Of a DNA stretch of 64,000 nucleotides, positions 41,041 to 49,742 are shown one piece after another. Both the position numbers and the translations under genes were made by a program. The notes below the pieces were generated by a model. The model did no database searches. It worked only from the letters and a program-made list of their open reading frames with translations, and was not told the origin of the DNA. Where the stretch lies: the NCBI RefSeq assembly GCF_007752135.1, contig NZ_CP036298.1, forward strand, positions 3,100,001 to 3,164,000, given 5' to 3'. Source of the stretch: Aureliella helgolandensis. Its GTDB lineage: Bacteria > Planctomycetota > Planctomycetia > Pirellulales > Pirellulaceae. Every line of letters starts with the position of its first letter. The first letter of the stretch is position 1.

Positions 41041-41372
41041 TGACGGGCTATTGAAATAGTAACCCGCCGCGCGAGCAAGGGAAGATAACCTCCGCTACAG
41101 GGTAATTTAAGGATGCTACCTCAGCATTAAGATTCAAATTGCGATTAAATCAACAGCCCGGTGATCAAGGAAAGGTAGTCACCGCTATAGGGTAAATAGT
41201 GCCAAAAGTGGATGGCACCTATTGGGCTTATTGGCTCAGAGCAATCCCATGTGCACGCATGCCTAGCGACGTGTGCAATGCCATTAGGGCCAGTAACGTG
41301 TCGCTCATGTTGCAAGCTTGCTGCTTTTAAGAGTCTGGCGAGCGGGGTTAAAAATGGCTGGCACATATGCGG
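41041..41372. repeat. 370-bp-period compound repeat, copy 2
   Basis: It has the same internal order as copy 1, with scattered substitutions. Its left side keeps CCCGCCGCGTGACGGG, the palindromic edge that is interrupted by the insertion sequence in copy 1. A diverged relative occurs at about 50731-50870. The sequence is non-coding on both strands. Confidence 0.85.
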
Positions 41373-41402
41373 ACTCCCTAGGGTAGGGGGGCTTCTGATG
41401 GC

Positions 41403-41457
41403 AAAAGTGGATGGCACCTATCGGGCTCCGCGCTCTCGAAAGTGGGTGGCACCTATT
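41403..41457. repeat. two extra copies of the GTGGATGGCACCTAT motif
   Basis: After the second long repeat, AAAAGTGGATGGCACCTAT (41403-41421) and GAAAGTGGGTGGCACCTATT (41438-41457) repeat the short motif found twice in each 370-bp copy. All six copies face the same way. They lie between the long repeats and the rpsI terminator. Confidence 0.8.
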
Positions 41458-41491
41458 GGACTGTGGTTAGGGCGGGGCGAGCTGGAGGTAC

Positions 41492-41521
41492 AAAAAAAGG
41501 GTGTCCCTGGAGGACACCCTT
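41492..41521 (-). terminator. intrinsic terminator of rplM-rpsI
   Basis: Read on the minus strand, AAGGGTGTCC (41521-41512) pairs with GGACACCCTT (41506-41497) around five bases, and the stem is followed by a run of T. It is 30 bases past the rpsI stop and is a textbook Rho-independent terminator. Confidence 0.92.
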
Positions 41522-41551
41522 CTGATTTTGCTGGCCACTTGAGTTGAGCAA

Positions 41552-41965
41552 CTAACGCTTGCTGAACTGAGTACCACGACGGGCACCGTGCAAACCTGGC
41601 TTCTTACGTTCCTTCATGCGGGAATCGCGAGTCAGGAAGCCGTCGTCACGAAGCGGTTGGAAGTGCTCTTCGTTGACTCCACATAGGGCACGGGCAAGTG
41701 CCATGCGAACCGCACCAGATTGGCCAGTGAGTCCACCGCCAGTTACGCGAGCGACAACATCCACTGAGCTGGTTTCATTGACGTGTGCTAACGTCTGGGT
41801 AACCGCTGTTTGGTGCTGAGCTGTAGGAAAGAACTCTTCCAGCGGCTTGCCGTTTACGGTGATTTTTCCAGTGCCTGGGCGAACACGTACGCGTGCAACG
41901 GCACTTTTGCGGCGTCCTGTGCCGAGGAAATCACCGTTAATTTTGTCTTTCTTGACTGCTACCAT
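41552..41965 (-). CDS. rpsI: 30S ribosomal protein S9
   Basis: 137 residues. GTGRRKSAVARVRVRPG near the N-terminus, the central GGGLTGQSGAVRMALARAL and the basic C-terminus ending GTQFSKR are diagnostic of S9, whose C-terminal tail contacts P-site tRNA. It follows rplM by 63 bases on the same strand, the usual bacterial L13-S9 pair, and ends at a strong terminator. Confidence 0.98.
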   Translation of the reverse strand: MVAVKKDKINGDFLGTGRRKSAVARVRVRPGTGKITVNGKPLEEFFPTAQHQTAVTQTLAHVNETSSVDVVARVTGGGLTGQSGAVRMALARALCGVNEEHFQPLRDDGFLTRDSRMKERKKPGLHGARRGTQFSKR

Positions 41966-42028
41966 GGCTTTTTAAGATGCAAAGATGAATTGAGTGGTTG
42001 TGAGTGAAATCCGTAACTTCGCAATGAC

Positions 42029-42481
42029 TTACGAAGCCTTCTTGCCAATTTCCAAAGTTTCGCACTGTTGAGCTTGGTGTGGATGCTCAGGACCGGCGTA
42101 GACCTTCAGCTTTTCGAGCATGTGTCGGGCCAACTTGTTCTTCGGTAACATGCGGCGTACTGCATGATGGATCAAGTCTTCCGGCTTGCGATCCAATCGC
42201 GATTGGTAGCTTTCCATCTTTTGACGGGGGTAGCCGTTGTACCAAGCATAGTGCCGGTGCTCGAGTTTGCGACCGGTCATCACAATCTTCTCAGCATTGG
42301 TGACTACCACGAAATCTCCTGTATCGACGTGCGGTGTGTACGTCGGGCGGTGTTTGCCCATCAGGATCATTGCAATGTCGCTAGCCAGTCGACCGAGGAT
42401 TTGTTGATCAGCGTCAACGTGGAACCACTTCTTGGGGATTTCAAGTGGCTTGGCAACAGTGGTTTTCTGAGACAGTGTCAT
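42029..42481 (-). CDS. rplM: 50S ribosomal protein L13
   Basis: 150 residues. [40 protein letters not shown], the YNGYPR segment and [20 protein letters not shown] identify L13, an early-binding protein of the large subunit. It is the first gene of the L13-S9 operon. The promoter should lie in the AT-rich stretch just upstream (about 42505-42525), where I see several possible -10 boxes and no single convincing one. Confidence 0.98.
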   Translation of the reverse strand: MTLSQKTTVAKPLEIPKKWFHVDADQQILGRLASDIAMILMGKHRPTYTPHVDTGDFVVVTNAEKIVMTGRKLEHRHYAWYNGYPRQKMESYQSRLDRKPEDLIHHAVRRMLPKNKLARHMLEKLKVYAGPEHPHQAQQCETLEIGKKAS

Positions 42482-43448
42482 GGCAGTTCGACGACCATTC
42501 CGTGGCTATAAATTTATATTAATGTGAGCCAACCACCACAGGAATTGGGGTTGGTGACGATCTGTTTAGCCGCAATGCTGGCTAATTCCAGCGAACGTAA
42601 GCCCCGAAGTTTATCGCTGGTGCTCAAGATCCGCAAGCCGTTTTCTCCAGCTTCCTGAGAAAGACTTGCCGCTTCAAGGGATATTTCCTATGAAATCGGT
42701 TCATTCGTTGCACCAACCGTTATCAAAATTGGTACTTTTGCGACGTCGCGCGCCTCTACGTGTGCCGTTGTTCGACGGGAAGCCCTTGGACTCGTGCGGT
42801 CGCTCTGCCTCAAATCCTACCCAGACTAATTTCCACTTCCATCGACTCCACGGTCTCGCAGTCGATAGCGCCAGTGCATTTGGGCCTGTGTTTAGGATTA
42901 TTGCGATAGTAGTGCCTGCGAGAGGGGCCGCCACCAGTCGTACTGCAGAGGGATTCTCTCTGGCGGGACAGAGTTCATGGGGATGTGCGGGCAGGGGGAT
43001 GTCCGCCGGTGGAGGTGACCACCTGCCGACCAGTAGCGGCACAATGGGCGCAGCCCATGCGCTGCTCTGCTGATTCCGGTTATTTAGGAAATTGCTCCGG
43101 CAATTCCCTAAAGTGTCCGCTCTGTGGGCAGTGTCCGTTCTGCAGGCGGTGGCACTTGGCGGTGATAGGCTCGGGGCAGTGGAAGGCAAGGTAAGGCTGG
43201 CGCCTGTGCTCGGATAATCGTCTGAGGGGAGTGGTTCATTAGGAAACGCCTCGTCCGACGCTTGTCCAGCTCGTTCGTTTTTTTTGCCGTTTTTTGGTAC
43301 CGTAGCAACGCGAACCACACCCTTATACACTACGTAATTGATAGACAACTAAACCTAGTGCTCATTGAGCAACGCAAGTTGGATCGATGATGGTTTATTT
43401 TTTCCCACCTTAACTTGCCCCTGATTTTTCGGAGGATTAGCTGTACCA
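42482..43448. other. 970-base region between divergent rplM and the ABC operon
   Basis: No gene is well supported. On the plus strand, ATG 42690 with AAGGGA ahead opens a 127-codon frame to 43073 and is followed at 43083-43112 by a strong hairpin. On the minus strand a longer frame (42701-43348) starts only at TTG. Neither product resembles a known family. Two 18-base near-repeats (AGTGTCCG...GGC) lie at 43112-43147. No known structured RNA was recognised. Confidence 0.45.
43083..43112. other. 13-bp hairpin with TCCG loop
   Basis: TTTAGGAAATTGC (43083-43095) pairs with GCAATTCCCTAAA (43100-43112), with one A-C mismatch, around TCCG. There is no U-tract on either side. It begins ten bases after the stop of a doubtful small frame (42690-43073). 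Confidence 0.6.
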
Positions 43449-44201
43449 ATGGGTAATCAATCTGACGGTTCCCAGTCCACGCGCCGCCCCATGATCGAGG
43501 CTGTAGGACTTTCCAAATTCTACGGTCCCTTTGCTGCAGCCCGCGACGTCACCTTTCAAGTCAACGAAGGGGAGTTGGTTGCCTTCTTGGGCCCCAACGG
43601 TGCTGGCAAGAGTACCACGATGAAGATGTTGACTGGCTATTTGGCTCCCAGCGAAGGGACGGCTCGCATCGCGGGCCACGATATGACCGCCGATCGAATC
43701 GCCGGTTCCCGACATCTTGGCTATTTGCCTGAGAATGGTCCGCTCTATCCAGAGATGACCCCAGTCGCGATGCTCGATTTCTTTGCCGAAGCGCGGGGAC
43801 TCGACGCCCGCCGTAAGAAGGATCGCATCGAGGCGGTGATCGAGCTGTGCGACTTGAGCACGGTCGCTCACAAGCCAACTGCCAAACTCTCCAAGGGATT
43901 CAAGCAGCGGGTTGGAATGGCCCAAGCTCTGCTTCACGAGCCCGATGTCTTGATCCTTGACGAGCCAACTGCAGGGCTGGATCCCAACCAAATCCGTGAG
44001 GTTCGCAAGACCATGCGAAAGTTGCGCGAAACCAAGACCATCTTGCTGTCGACGCACATCTTGCAAGAAGTTGAAGCGATGGCCGATCGCGTCGTCATGA
44101 TCAACGAAGGTCGTAAGGTTTTCGATGGAGATGTGAGCGAGTTGCGAGCCATCAATGCCGATCTCGATCACGCCTTCCACAAGCTCACTGGTGTTGCTTG
44201 A
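43449..44201 (+). CDS. ABC transporter ATP-binding protein, GldA-like
   Basis: 250 residues with every ABC landmark: Walker A GPNGAGKST (48-56), Q-loop region, signature LSKGFKQRVGMAQAL, Walker B VLILDEPTAGLD and the switch histidine in LLSTHILQEVE. The sequence fits the ABC-2 exporter branch that includes gliding-motility GldA. A GGAGG lies 15 bases before ATG 43449, longer spacing than usual; the only internal ATG (43491) has no ribosome binding site. The downstream gene encodes its membrane partner 40 bases away, so the two form one transport unit. Confidence 0.92.
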   Translation: MGNQSDGSQSTRRPMIEAVGLSKFYGPFAAARDVTFQVNEGELVAFLGPNGAGKSTTMKMLTGYLAPSEGTARIAGHDMTADRIAGSRHLGYLPENGPLYPEMTPVAMLDFFAEARGLDARRKKDRIEAVIELCDLSTVAHKPTAKLSKGFKQRVGMAQALLHEPDVLILDEPTAGLDPNQIREVRKTMRKLRETKTILLSTHILQEVEAMADRVVMINEGRKVFDGDVSELRAINADLDHAFHKLTGVA

Positions 44202-44241
44202 ACCTCCCCCATCCACCACGTACTCGATAACTTAAGTAAAT

Positions 44242-47214
44242 ATGTCTCCGCAAATCATCGCATTGTTCGCACCCATGCTGAAATTGGTTGTGATCGATCT
44301 CATTCTGGGGTTGATCGCATTTCTTCTACTCGGATTGTTGGCAAAACGGAAACGCGCCGCGCACGCCGTTTTGAAACGCAACTTCTTAGGCTACTTCAGT
44401 AATCCGACCGGATATGTGTTTCTGTGTATCTTTGTCTTGCTGACTTCGATGGCCGCTTTCTGGCCGCATGAATTTTTCAACTCCAATTTGGCGAACTTGG
44501 AGCAGCTCAACTACTGGTTCCCAATCATCATGTTGTTCTTCATTCCTGCCATTACGATGAGTATCTGGGCGGATGAAAAGCGGCAGGGTACCGACGAGTT
44601 GCTGTTGACCCTCCCAGCCGACGATTTTGATATCGTGATCGGAAAATATCTTTCCTCCGCTTCGATTTACACCGTTTCGCTCCTGTTCTCCCAGATCTCG
44701 ACTTTCTTGGTGCTGCTGTTTTTGTCTAAGGGCGAAGTCGACACAGGACTGTTTGTTGCCAATTATGTGGGCTACTGGTTCATTGGCTTGGCGATGCTTT
44801 CGATTGGAATGATTGCTTCCTTCTTGACTCCCAACTTAACGGTGGGCTTCATCCTGGGGGCGCTGTTCAATGCTCCACTCGTTTTTGCATCGATGTCCGA
44901 CGTTATCAGTTCCACGAATGCTTGGTCGCGCACGGTGTCGATGTTCTCGATCCAGGAGCAGTTTGATAACTTTGGTCGCGGAGTAGTAAGCATTGCTCCC
45001 ATCGCGTTTTTCACGCTCGTGCTGACGTTCGGACTCTATTTTTGCATGGTGCTTATTGGGCGTCGCCATTGGAGTGGCGGCAAGGATGGCAATACTCGAT
45101 TTTTACACTACCTTGCGAGAATTTCGCTACTGGGAGTGATCGTGTTTGCCACCAGCTATTTCTTGCGCAACAACGATCGCCCCCGCTACGATGCCACCGA
45201 GGGACAGGTGAGCTCGCTGAGTCCTAAGACGCGGAGCGTCATTCGCACGTTGTCGCCCGAACGCCCCATCGTGATCGACGCTTACATTTCGTCCAACATC
45301 CCTGAACAGTACGCTAAGACACGCTATGACTTGCTGACGTTGCTCAAAGAGTTCCAAGCCATGGCCTCGAGTCGCAATGTTAAATTGCAAGTTCAAATCA
45401 ACGATAATCTGGAACCCTCGGGAGAAATCGCTGCCCGAGCCGAGAAGCAATACGGCATCCGATCGCAGGTCGTGCGCGTCCGCGAGCGAGGGGCTTTTAA
45501 GGATCAGGAGATATTGCTCGGGGCTGCGGTCCGAAGCGGTCTATCCAAAGTGGTCATTCCGTTTTTCGAAAGCGGAATTCCAGTTGAATATGAATTGGTA
45601 CGTTCCATCGATACGGTGGCGCAGCCCAAGCGACGCAAGCTGGGAGTGGTGCGCACCGATGCGAACTTCATGGGGGGCTTTTCCATGGCCGGGGGCAATT
45701 TCCAGCAGTTGCCTAAGCAACCGATTATCGAAGAGCTGGAGAAGCAGTACGAGGTCGAGGAAGTTGACCCCAGCTCTCCAATCTCCACCGATGCGTACGA
45801 TGTGCTGTTCGTAGCTCAGCCCTCGTCGCTCAACCCACAGCAATTGCCGAATCTGGTGGCAGCCATTGCTGCTGGCGTGCCCACTGCCATTTTTGAAGAC
45901 CCCTTTCCGTTTGCCTTCCAAGGCTTGCCAGCGACAGGGGAACCGAAGCAACCGCAGGGAGGCATGATGGGGATGGGGGGACAACCTCCCGAACCCAAGG
46001 GCGATATCCTCGAGCTGTGGAAAACTCTGGGCTTGAATATCCCAACGCACGCTGGCATGGGAGGCATTAATCCTGACATTGTTTGGCAAAGCTACAACCC
46101 GCACCGTAAATTGGAAAACATCCAGAACGCCAACGACGCTTGGTTGTTCGTCTTGGAAAGTCCCGTTGAAGGTGAGGACTACCTCAGCCAAGAAAGCAAA
46201 ATTACCGCCAATCTGCGCGAATTGATGTTCCTGTTCGCCGGAGCTATCGACAAGGAAGACAATCGCGACGACCTCAAGATTACCAATCTTGTCACCACGC
46301 GACCGGACGCGTCAGGCCTGATCAGCTTCGATAACCTGCAGAACCAAATGCGTACTGGTGGCTCGTCGGCCCAGTTGAAAGTACTCCAAGGTCCACCGAC
46401 TGGTTCTCAAACCCTGGCTGTGTTGATCGAAGGGGTGGCCCCGCAGGCTGCAGAGTCTTCGGATGAAGAGGCAACCGAAACTGCGGAAGCCAAGGAGGAG
46501 GAGGAGCCTGCAGCCGATTCCGAGGCAACATCCAACGCCGAAGATGCCTCAGCACGACCGATCCGCGCCGTCTATGTCACCGATGTCGATTTCATGCATC
46601 AGTTCTTTAGCGAGAACCGCAAGCGGCCAGAGCAGTTCGAAGAGTTGGATCTGCGTTTGCAAAACATTGTGTTTGCACTCAACGTAGTCGACGTGTTGGC
46701 GGGAGAAGAGAACTACCCCACCATTCGCAGTCACGAAGCTCGGCACATCACACTTGGTCTGTTCGAAGATCAAGCTGAGAAGTACCGCAATGAAGAGAGT
46801 GATAACCAGAAGGAGTTTCAGGAAAAATTCAACAAGGAATTGCAAGCAGCTGAGGAGGAGAATCAGAAAACCCTCGCCAAGTTCCAAGAGAAGGTTGATC
46901 GTCTGCAAAAGGAAGGTGCCGTAGATAGCTCCAAATTCCAGGAGCTCAGCGCACTGACCCAACAATTGTTTGATCAGCGTGGAATGCTCGAACGCAAACT
47001 GGCTATTCAACGGGAAAAGATGACCGTTGAACGCGATGCTGCGATTCGAATCAGCCGTCGCGATGCAGAACGAAAGATCTTGCAATTGCAAAACCGCTAC
47101 AAGATGTTGGCTATTTTTCTCCCACCGATTCCGCCACTCTTGGTTGGAGCGGGAGTGTTTGTGACTCGACGTGTTCGAGAGCGTGAGGGGATCGCCAAGA
47201 ATCGCCTGCGATAA
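44242..47214 (+). CDS. fused GldF-GldG-like ABC transporter subunit
   Basis: 990 residues. The first 300 contain about seven membrane helices of ABC-2 permease type, with IWADEKRQGTDELLLTLP, a GldF hallmark, near residue 110. From about 320 to 640 lies a GldG/IFT52-type extracytoplasmic domain (PIVIDAYISSNIPEQYAKTR, then DAYDVLFVAQPSSLNPQQLP). A Glu- and Ala-rich linker (about 735-772), a coiled coil (about 845-945) and a final helix near 955-975 complete it. In Bacteroidetes GldF and GldG are separate proteins; here one chain carries both. GldAFG-type transporters are linked to gliding or surface secretion, but the substrate is unknown. It sits between the ATPase and a DUF4340 gene. Confidence 0.9.
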   Translation: MSPQIIALFAPMLKLVVIDLILGLIAFLLLGLLAKRKRAAHAVLKRNFLGYFSNPTGYVFLCIFVLLTSMAAFWPHEFFNSNLANLEQLNYWFPIIMLFFIPAITMSIWADEKRQGTDELLLTLPADDFDIVIGKYLSSASIYTVSLLFSQISTFLVLLFLSKGEVDTGLFVANYVGYWFIGLAMLSIGMIASFLTPNLTVGFILGALFNAPLVFASMSDVISSTNAWSRTVSMFSIQEQFDNFGRGVVSIAPIAFFTLVLTFGLYFCMVLIGRRHWSGGKDGNTRFLHYLARISLLGVIVFATSYFLRNNDRPRYDATEGQVSSLSPKTRSVIRTLSPERPIVIDAYISSNIPEQYAKTRYDLLTLLKEFQAMASSRNVKLQVQINDNLEPSGEIAARAEKQYGIRSQVVRVRERGAFKDQEILLGAAVRSGLSKVVIPFFESGIPVEYELVRSIDTVAQPKRRKLGVVRTDANFMGGFSMAGGNFQQLPKQPIIEELEKQYEVEEVDPSSPISTDAYDVLFVAQPSSLNPQQLPNLVAAIAAGVPTAIFEDPFPFAFQGLPATGEPKQPQGGMMGMGGQPPEPKGDILELWKTLGLNIPTHAGMGGINPDIVWQSYNPHRKLENIQNANDAWLFVLESPVEGEDYLSQESKITANLRELMFLFAGAIDKEDNRDDLKITNLVTTRPDASGLISFDNLQNQMRTGGSSAQLKVLQGPPTGSQTLAVLIEGVAPQAAESSDEEATETAEAKEEEEPAADSEATSNAEDASARPIRAVYVTDVDFMHQFFSENRKRPEQFEELDLRLQNIVFALNVVDVLAGEENYPTIRSHEARHITLGLFEDQAEKYRNEESDNQKEFQEKFNKELQAAEEENQKTLAKFQEKVDRLQKEGAVDSSKFQELSALTQQLFDQRGMLERKLAIQREKMTVERDAAIRISRRDAERKILQLQNRYKMLAIFLPPIPPLLVGAGVFVTRRVREREGIAKNRLR

Positions 47215-47359
47215 TTGCGAGGCGAGGCGAGGCGAAAACCGTTAGCAACATCTTTACTTTTTACTGAACTATCAAAAGAGAACGCGTCCGAGCGCTGGTC
47301 CAGGGACATTTCCCCTGCGACCAGCGTGAGACTAGCGAATATATTTAGGAGTTTTGAAC

Positions 47360-49495
47360 GTGAACGAGGGTAGAACCACAGCCATATTTGCTGCCGTGGC
47401 CGCCATTGTCTTCGGACTAGCTTGGTGGACACGACCGGATGCCATCAGCAATGAGCAGGATCTGGAAGCTTCCATTGTTGGCAAGCCAATTTTCACTAGC
47501 TTCACCGATCCGAGTGCAGCGACGTCGTTTCAGATTGTCAAATTCGATGAGACGCTCGGCCAACGCGAACGCTTTGAAATCACCAAGGATAAATCGTCGA
47601 ACATGTGGAAGCTGCCTTCCCACGACGATTATCCCGCCGATGCAGCAGAGCAAGTCCGCGATGCCACCACACCTTTGATTGATCTCCAGGTCTTGGGGAT
47701 TCAGAGCTTTGACCGTGGAGACCACTCGCTCCTCGGGGTGATCAACCCCGATGAAGATGTGAGTGTCGCAGAGACCGGCGTTGGAATGCTGGTGCGCGTT
47801 AAAGATGCCGAGTCCACGGTGCTGGCAAACTTGATTGTCGGTAAGGCAGTCGAGAATGCTGAAAATCAGCACTATGTGCGAGTTCCAACGGAGGATGCCG
47901 TCTATATCGTTGAGCTGAATACGGCTCCCTTTACGACCGACTTCAAGAAGTGGATCAAGGGCAAGCTACTCGACGTTCAGAGTTTCGATATCGCCAAGAT
48001 TGGCCTCCGGGACTATGCCGTATTGCCCATGCAGGGTGGTGGCTACGGGATGAGTCGAAATTTCAATGCGGATTTGAATTTCGATGCGAGTTCCAATAAG
48101 TGGGCGATCGAACGGTTCGGCACCTTCTCCAATGGCCAAGAAGTGGAGACACCTCTGGCCCCCGGTGAACGCTTGCAGGAAAGTTCTTTGAATGCTCTGC
48201 GCGATGCGGTGCAGGACCTTGAAATTGTCGGAGTACGGCGCAAGCCGAGTGGTTTGGCTGCCGACTTGAAGGCCGACAAATCGCTGATGGAGAATCAGGA
48301 ATCCTTGACCAGCCTCTACAGTCAAGGCTTCTTCCCCCAAGAGCGTGGCGATGAAGTCGAGATTTATGCTACCGGAGGCGAAACGCTGGTCGGAACTACC
48401 GATGGCGTTAACTACTTGTTGCGTTTCGGAGAAACCGACTCCAGCACCAGGGCTTCCGAGGATGATGAAGAGGGACTCGAGGAGGAGGATGAACTCGAAT
48501 CCGGTGGATTGAGCCGTTTTCTGTTGGTTACAGCTCAAGTCGACCACAGCAAGTTTCCTGTACCTGAACTAAAACCTCAGCCTGAAACGGTTGAGGAAAT
48601 GTTGCAAATGGAGCGCGCCGATGCGGAACCCGAGGATTCGCCAGAAGTTGCTGCAGAAGAGGCACCGCTAGAATTGCCTGATGCCCCAGTGCAGCCAAAG
48701 GCTGAAGAAGCGGAGACGGCCCCAGCAGCTGAGCCGAAGGAATCGTCGGAAGAGGCCTCCGAAGAGGCCTCCGAAGAGGCCTCCGAAGAGGCCGCATCAG
48801 AAGCCGCCCCAGCAACTGAGGAAGCCACGCCTGAAGAAGCAGCAGCAGCCGCTGAGGAAACGCCTCCAGCTGCCGAGGCGCCAGCACCCGCAAGCGAACC
48901 AGCAACTCCTGCAGCCGAAGTGACCGATGCTCCTGCCGAGCCTGCTGTCGATGAGCCTACGGCCACCGATCCCGAAGCCGAGGCTCCGGCGGCGACCGAG
49001 GAAGATCTGAACAGTTGTGGTCCCCAGGAGGCGGATGAGGACGAGCCAGAGCAGGAGACTGCAACGGAAGCGAGCGAGGAAACGCCCGATGAGGACGCTA
49101 CTGAGGACGCCGACGCCGATGTAACGCCTGCAGAACCAGCCGCTGCAGAGTCTGCAGAGGAAGCAGCTGAGCAGCCCGCCGAAACGCAAGAGGAACTTGA
49201 AGAGCGACTGGCTGCGGTGCGTGAGCAAATCGGCAAGGAAAATCAACGCCTTCTCGATGCTCACAAAGAGGGAGTTGAAAAGGCGACTCGCAAGGCTCAG
49301 GAATTGAATGCGCGTTTTGCGGACTGGTACTACATCGTCAGCGATAGCGTGTACAAGAAGCTCAAGATTTCTCGAGAGCAATTGATCACCACCGAGCCTG
49401 CTGCCCCGGCAGCTCCTGGCGGTGGAGCTGGTGCAGGTTTCCCTGGCGGGATACCTGGCCTACCGCCTGGCCTGTCACCTCAATTCGGTAACTAG
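47360..49495 (+). CDS. DUF4340 protein with a long acidic linker
   Basis: 711 residues from GTG 47360, chosen because AGGAG lies eight bases upstream; a TTG at 47354 would be too close. One N-terminal helix (about 7-23) anchors a DUF4340 domain (about 55-385; FEITKDKSSNMWKLPSHDDY, TTPLIDLQVLGI and a repeated version later). Residues about 410-613 are a very acidic, Ala-rich linker with four SEEA units. A short coiled coil and a Gly/Pro-rich tail (GGGAGAGFPGGIPG) follow. DUF4340 proteins are regularly encoded behind GldA/GldF-GldG-like transporters, as here, and probably complete the complex on the outer side of the membrane. The third gene of the operon. Confidence 0.9.
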   Translation: MNEGRTTAIFAAVAAIVFGLAWWTRPDAISNEQDLEASIVGKPIFTSFTDPSAATSFQIVKFDETLGQRERFEITKDKSSNMWKLPSHDDYPADAAEQVRDATTPLIDLQVLGIQSFDRGDHSLLGVINPDEDVSVAETGVGMLVRVKDAESTVLANLIVGKAVENAENQHYVRVPTEDAVYIVELNTAPFTTDFKKWIKGKLLDVQSFDIAKIGLRDYAVLPMQGGGYGMSRNFNADLNFDASSNKWAIERFGTFSNGQEVETPLAPGERLQESSLNALRDAVQDLEIVGVRRKPSGLAADLKADKSLMENQESLTSLYSQGFFPQERGDEVEIYATGGETLVGTTDGVNYLLRFGETDSSTRASEDDEEGLEEEDELESGGLSRFLLVTAQVDHSKFPVPELKPQPETVEEMLQMERADAEPEDSPEVAAEEAPLELPDAPVQPKAEEAETAPAAEPKESSEEASEEASEEASEEAASEAAPATEEATPEEAAAAAEETPPAAEAPAPASEPATPAAEVTDAPAEPAVDEPTATDPEAEAPAATEEDLNSCGPQEADEDEPEQETATEASEETPDEDATEDADADVTPAEPAAAESAEEAAEQPAETQEELEERLAAVREQIGKENQRLLDAHKEGVEKATRKAQELNARFADWYYIVSDSVYKKLKISREQLITTEPAAPAAPGGGAGAGFPGGIPGLPPGLSPQFGN
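48749..48793 (+). repeat. 12-bp tandem repeats in the DUF4340 gene
   Basis: GAAGAGGCCTCC is repeated three times plus nine bases of a fourth unit, exactly. Twelve-base steps keep the frame and encode the SEEA repeats of the acidic linker. Identity at third codon positions shows recent expansion rather than selection on protein alone. Confidence 0.92.
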
Positions 49496-49526
49496 TCCAG
49501 GTAGATTTCGAGCAATGGTTCCCTGA

Positions 49527-49550
49527 CCGTCGCTGATTCGTCAGCGACGG
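49527..49550 (+). terminator. UUCG-tetraloop hairpin after the ABC operon
   Basis: CCGTCGCTGA and TCAGCGACGG form a perfect 10-bp stem capped by TTCG, an exceptionally stable loop. It lies 30 bases after the DUF4340 stop and before the convergent fabI end. There is no U-tract, so it may act with Rho, protect the 3' end or serve both strands. Confidence 0.65.
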
Positions 49551-49742
49551 AACGGGATGTCCATGACACTACTCGCAGCAATCGACCGTTGAACGCGGCC
49601 GCCGAGCGTTTCTTGCTAGCTCCCCCGGTAGCGATTTGCAACCGAACCTCGGTGGTAATTCAGCAGGAATGCTGGTCGCCGCTTCTGCTCGGTAGCAATT
49701 GCTGCTCTCTCGCGAGCTAATCGGTCAACCTTAAGAGTCCGT

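Noticed and set aside
42701-43348. 215-codon minus-strand frame upstream of rplM
   Set aside because: TTG start without ribosome binding site and low-complexity product; retained only as an uncertainty about the region.
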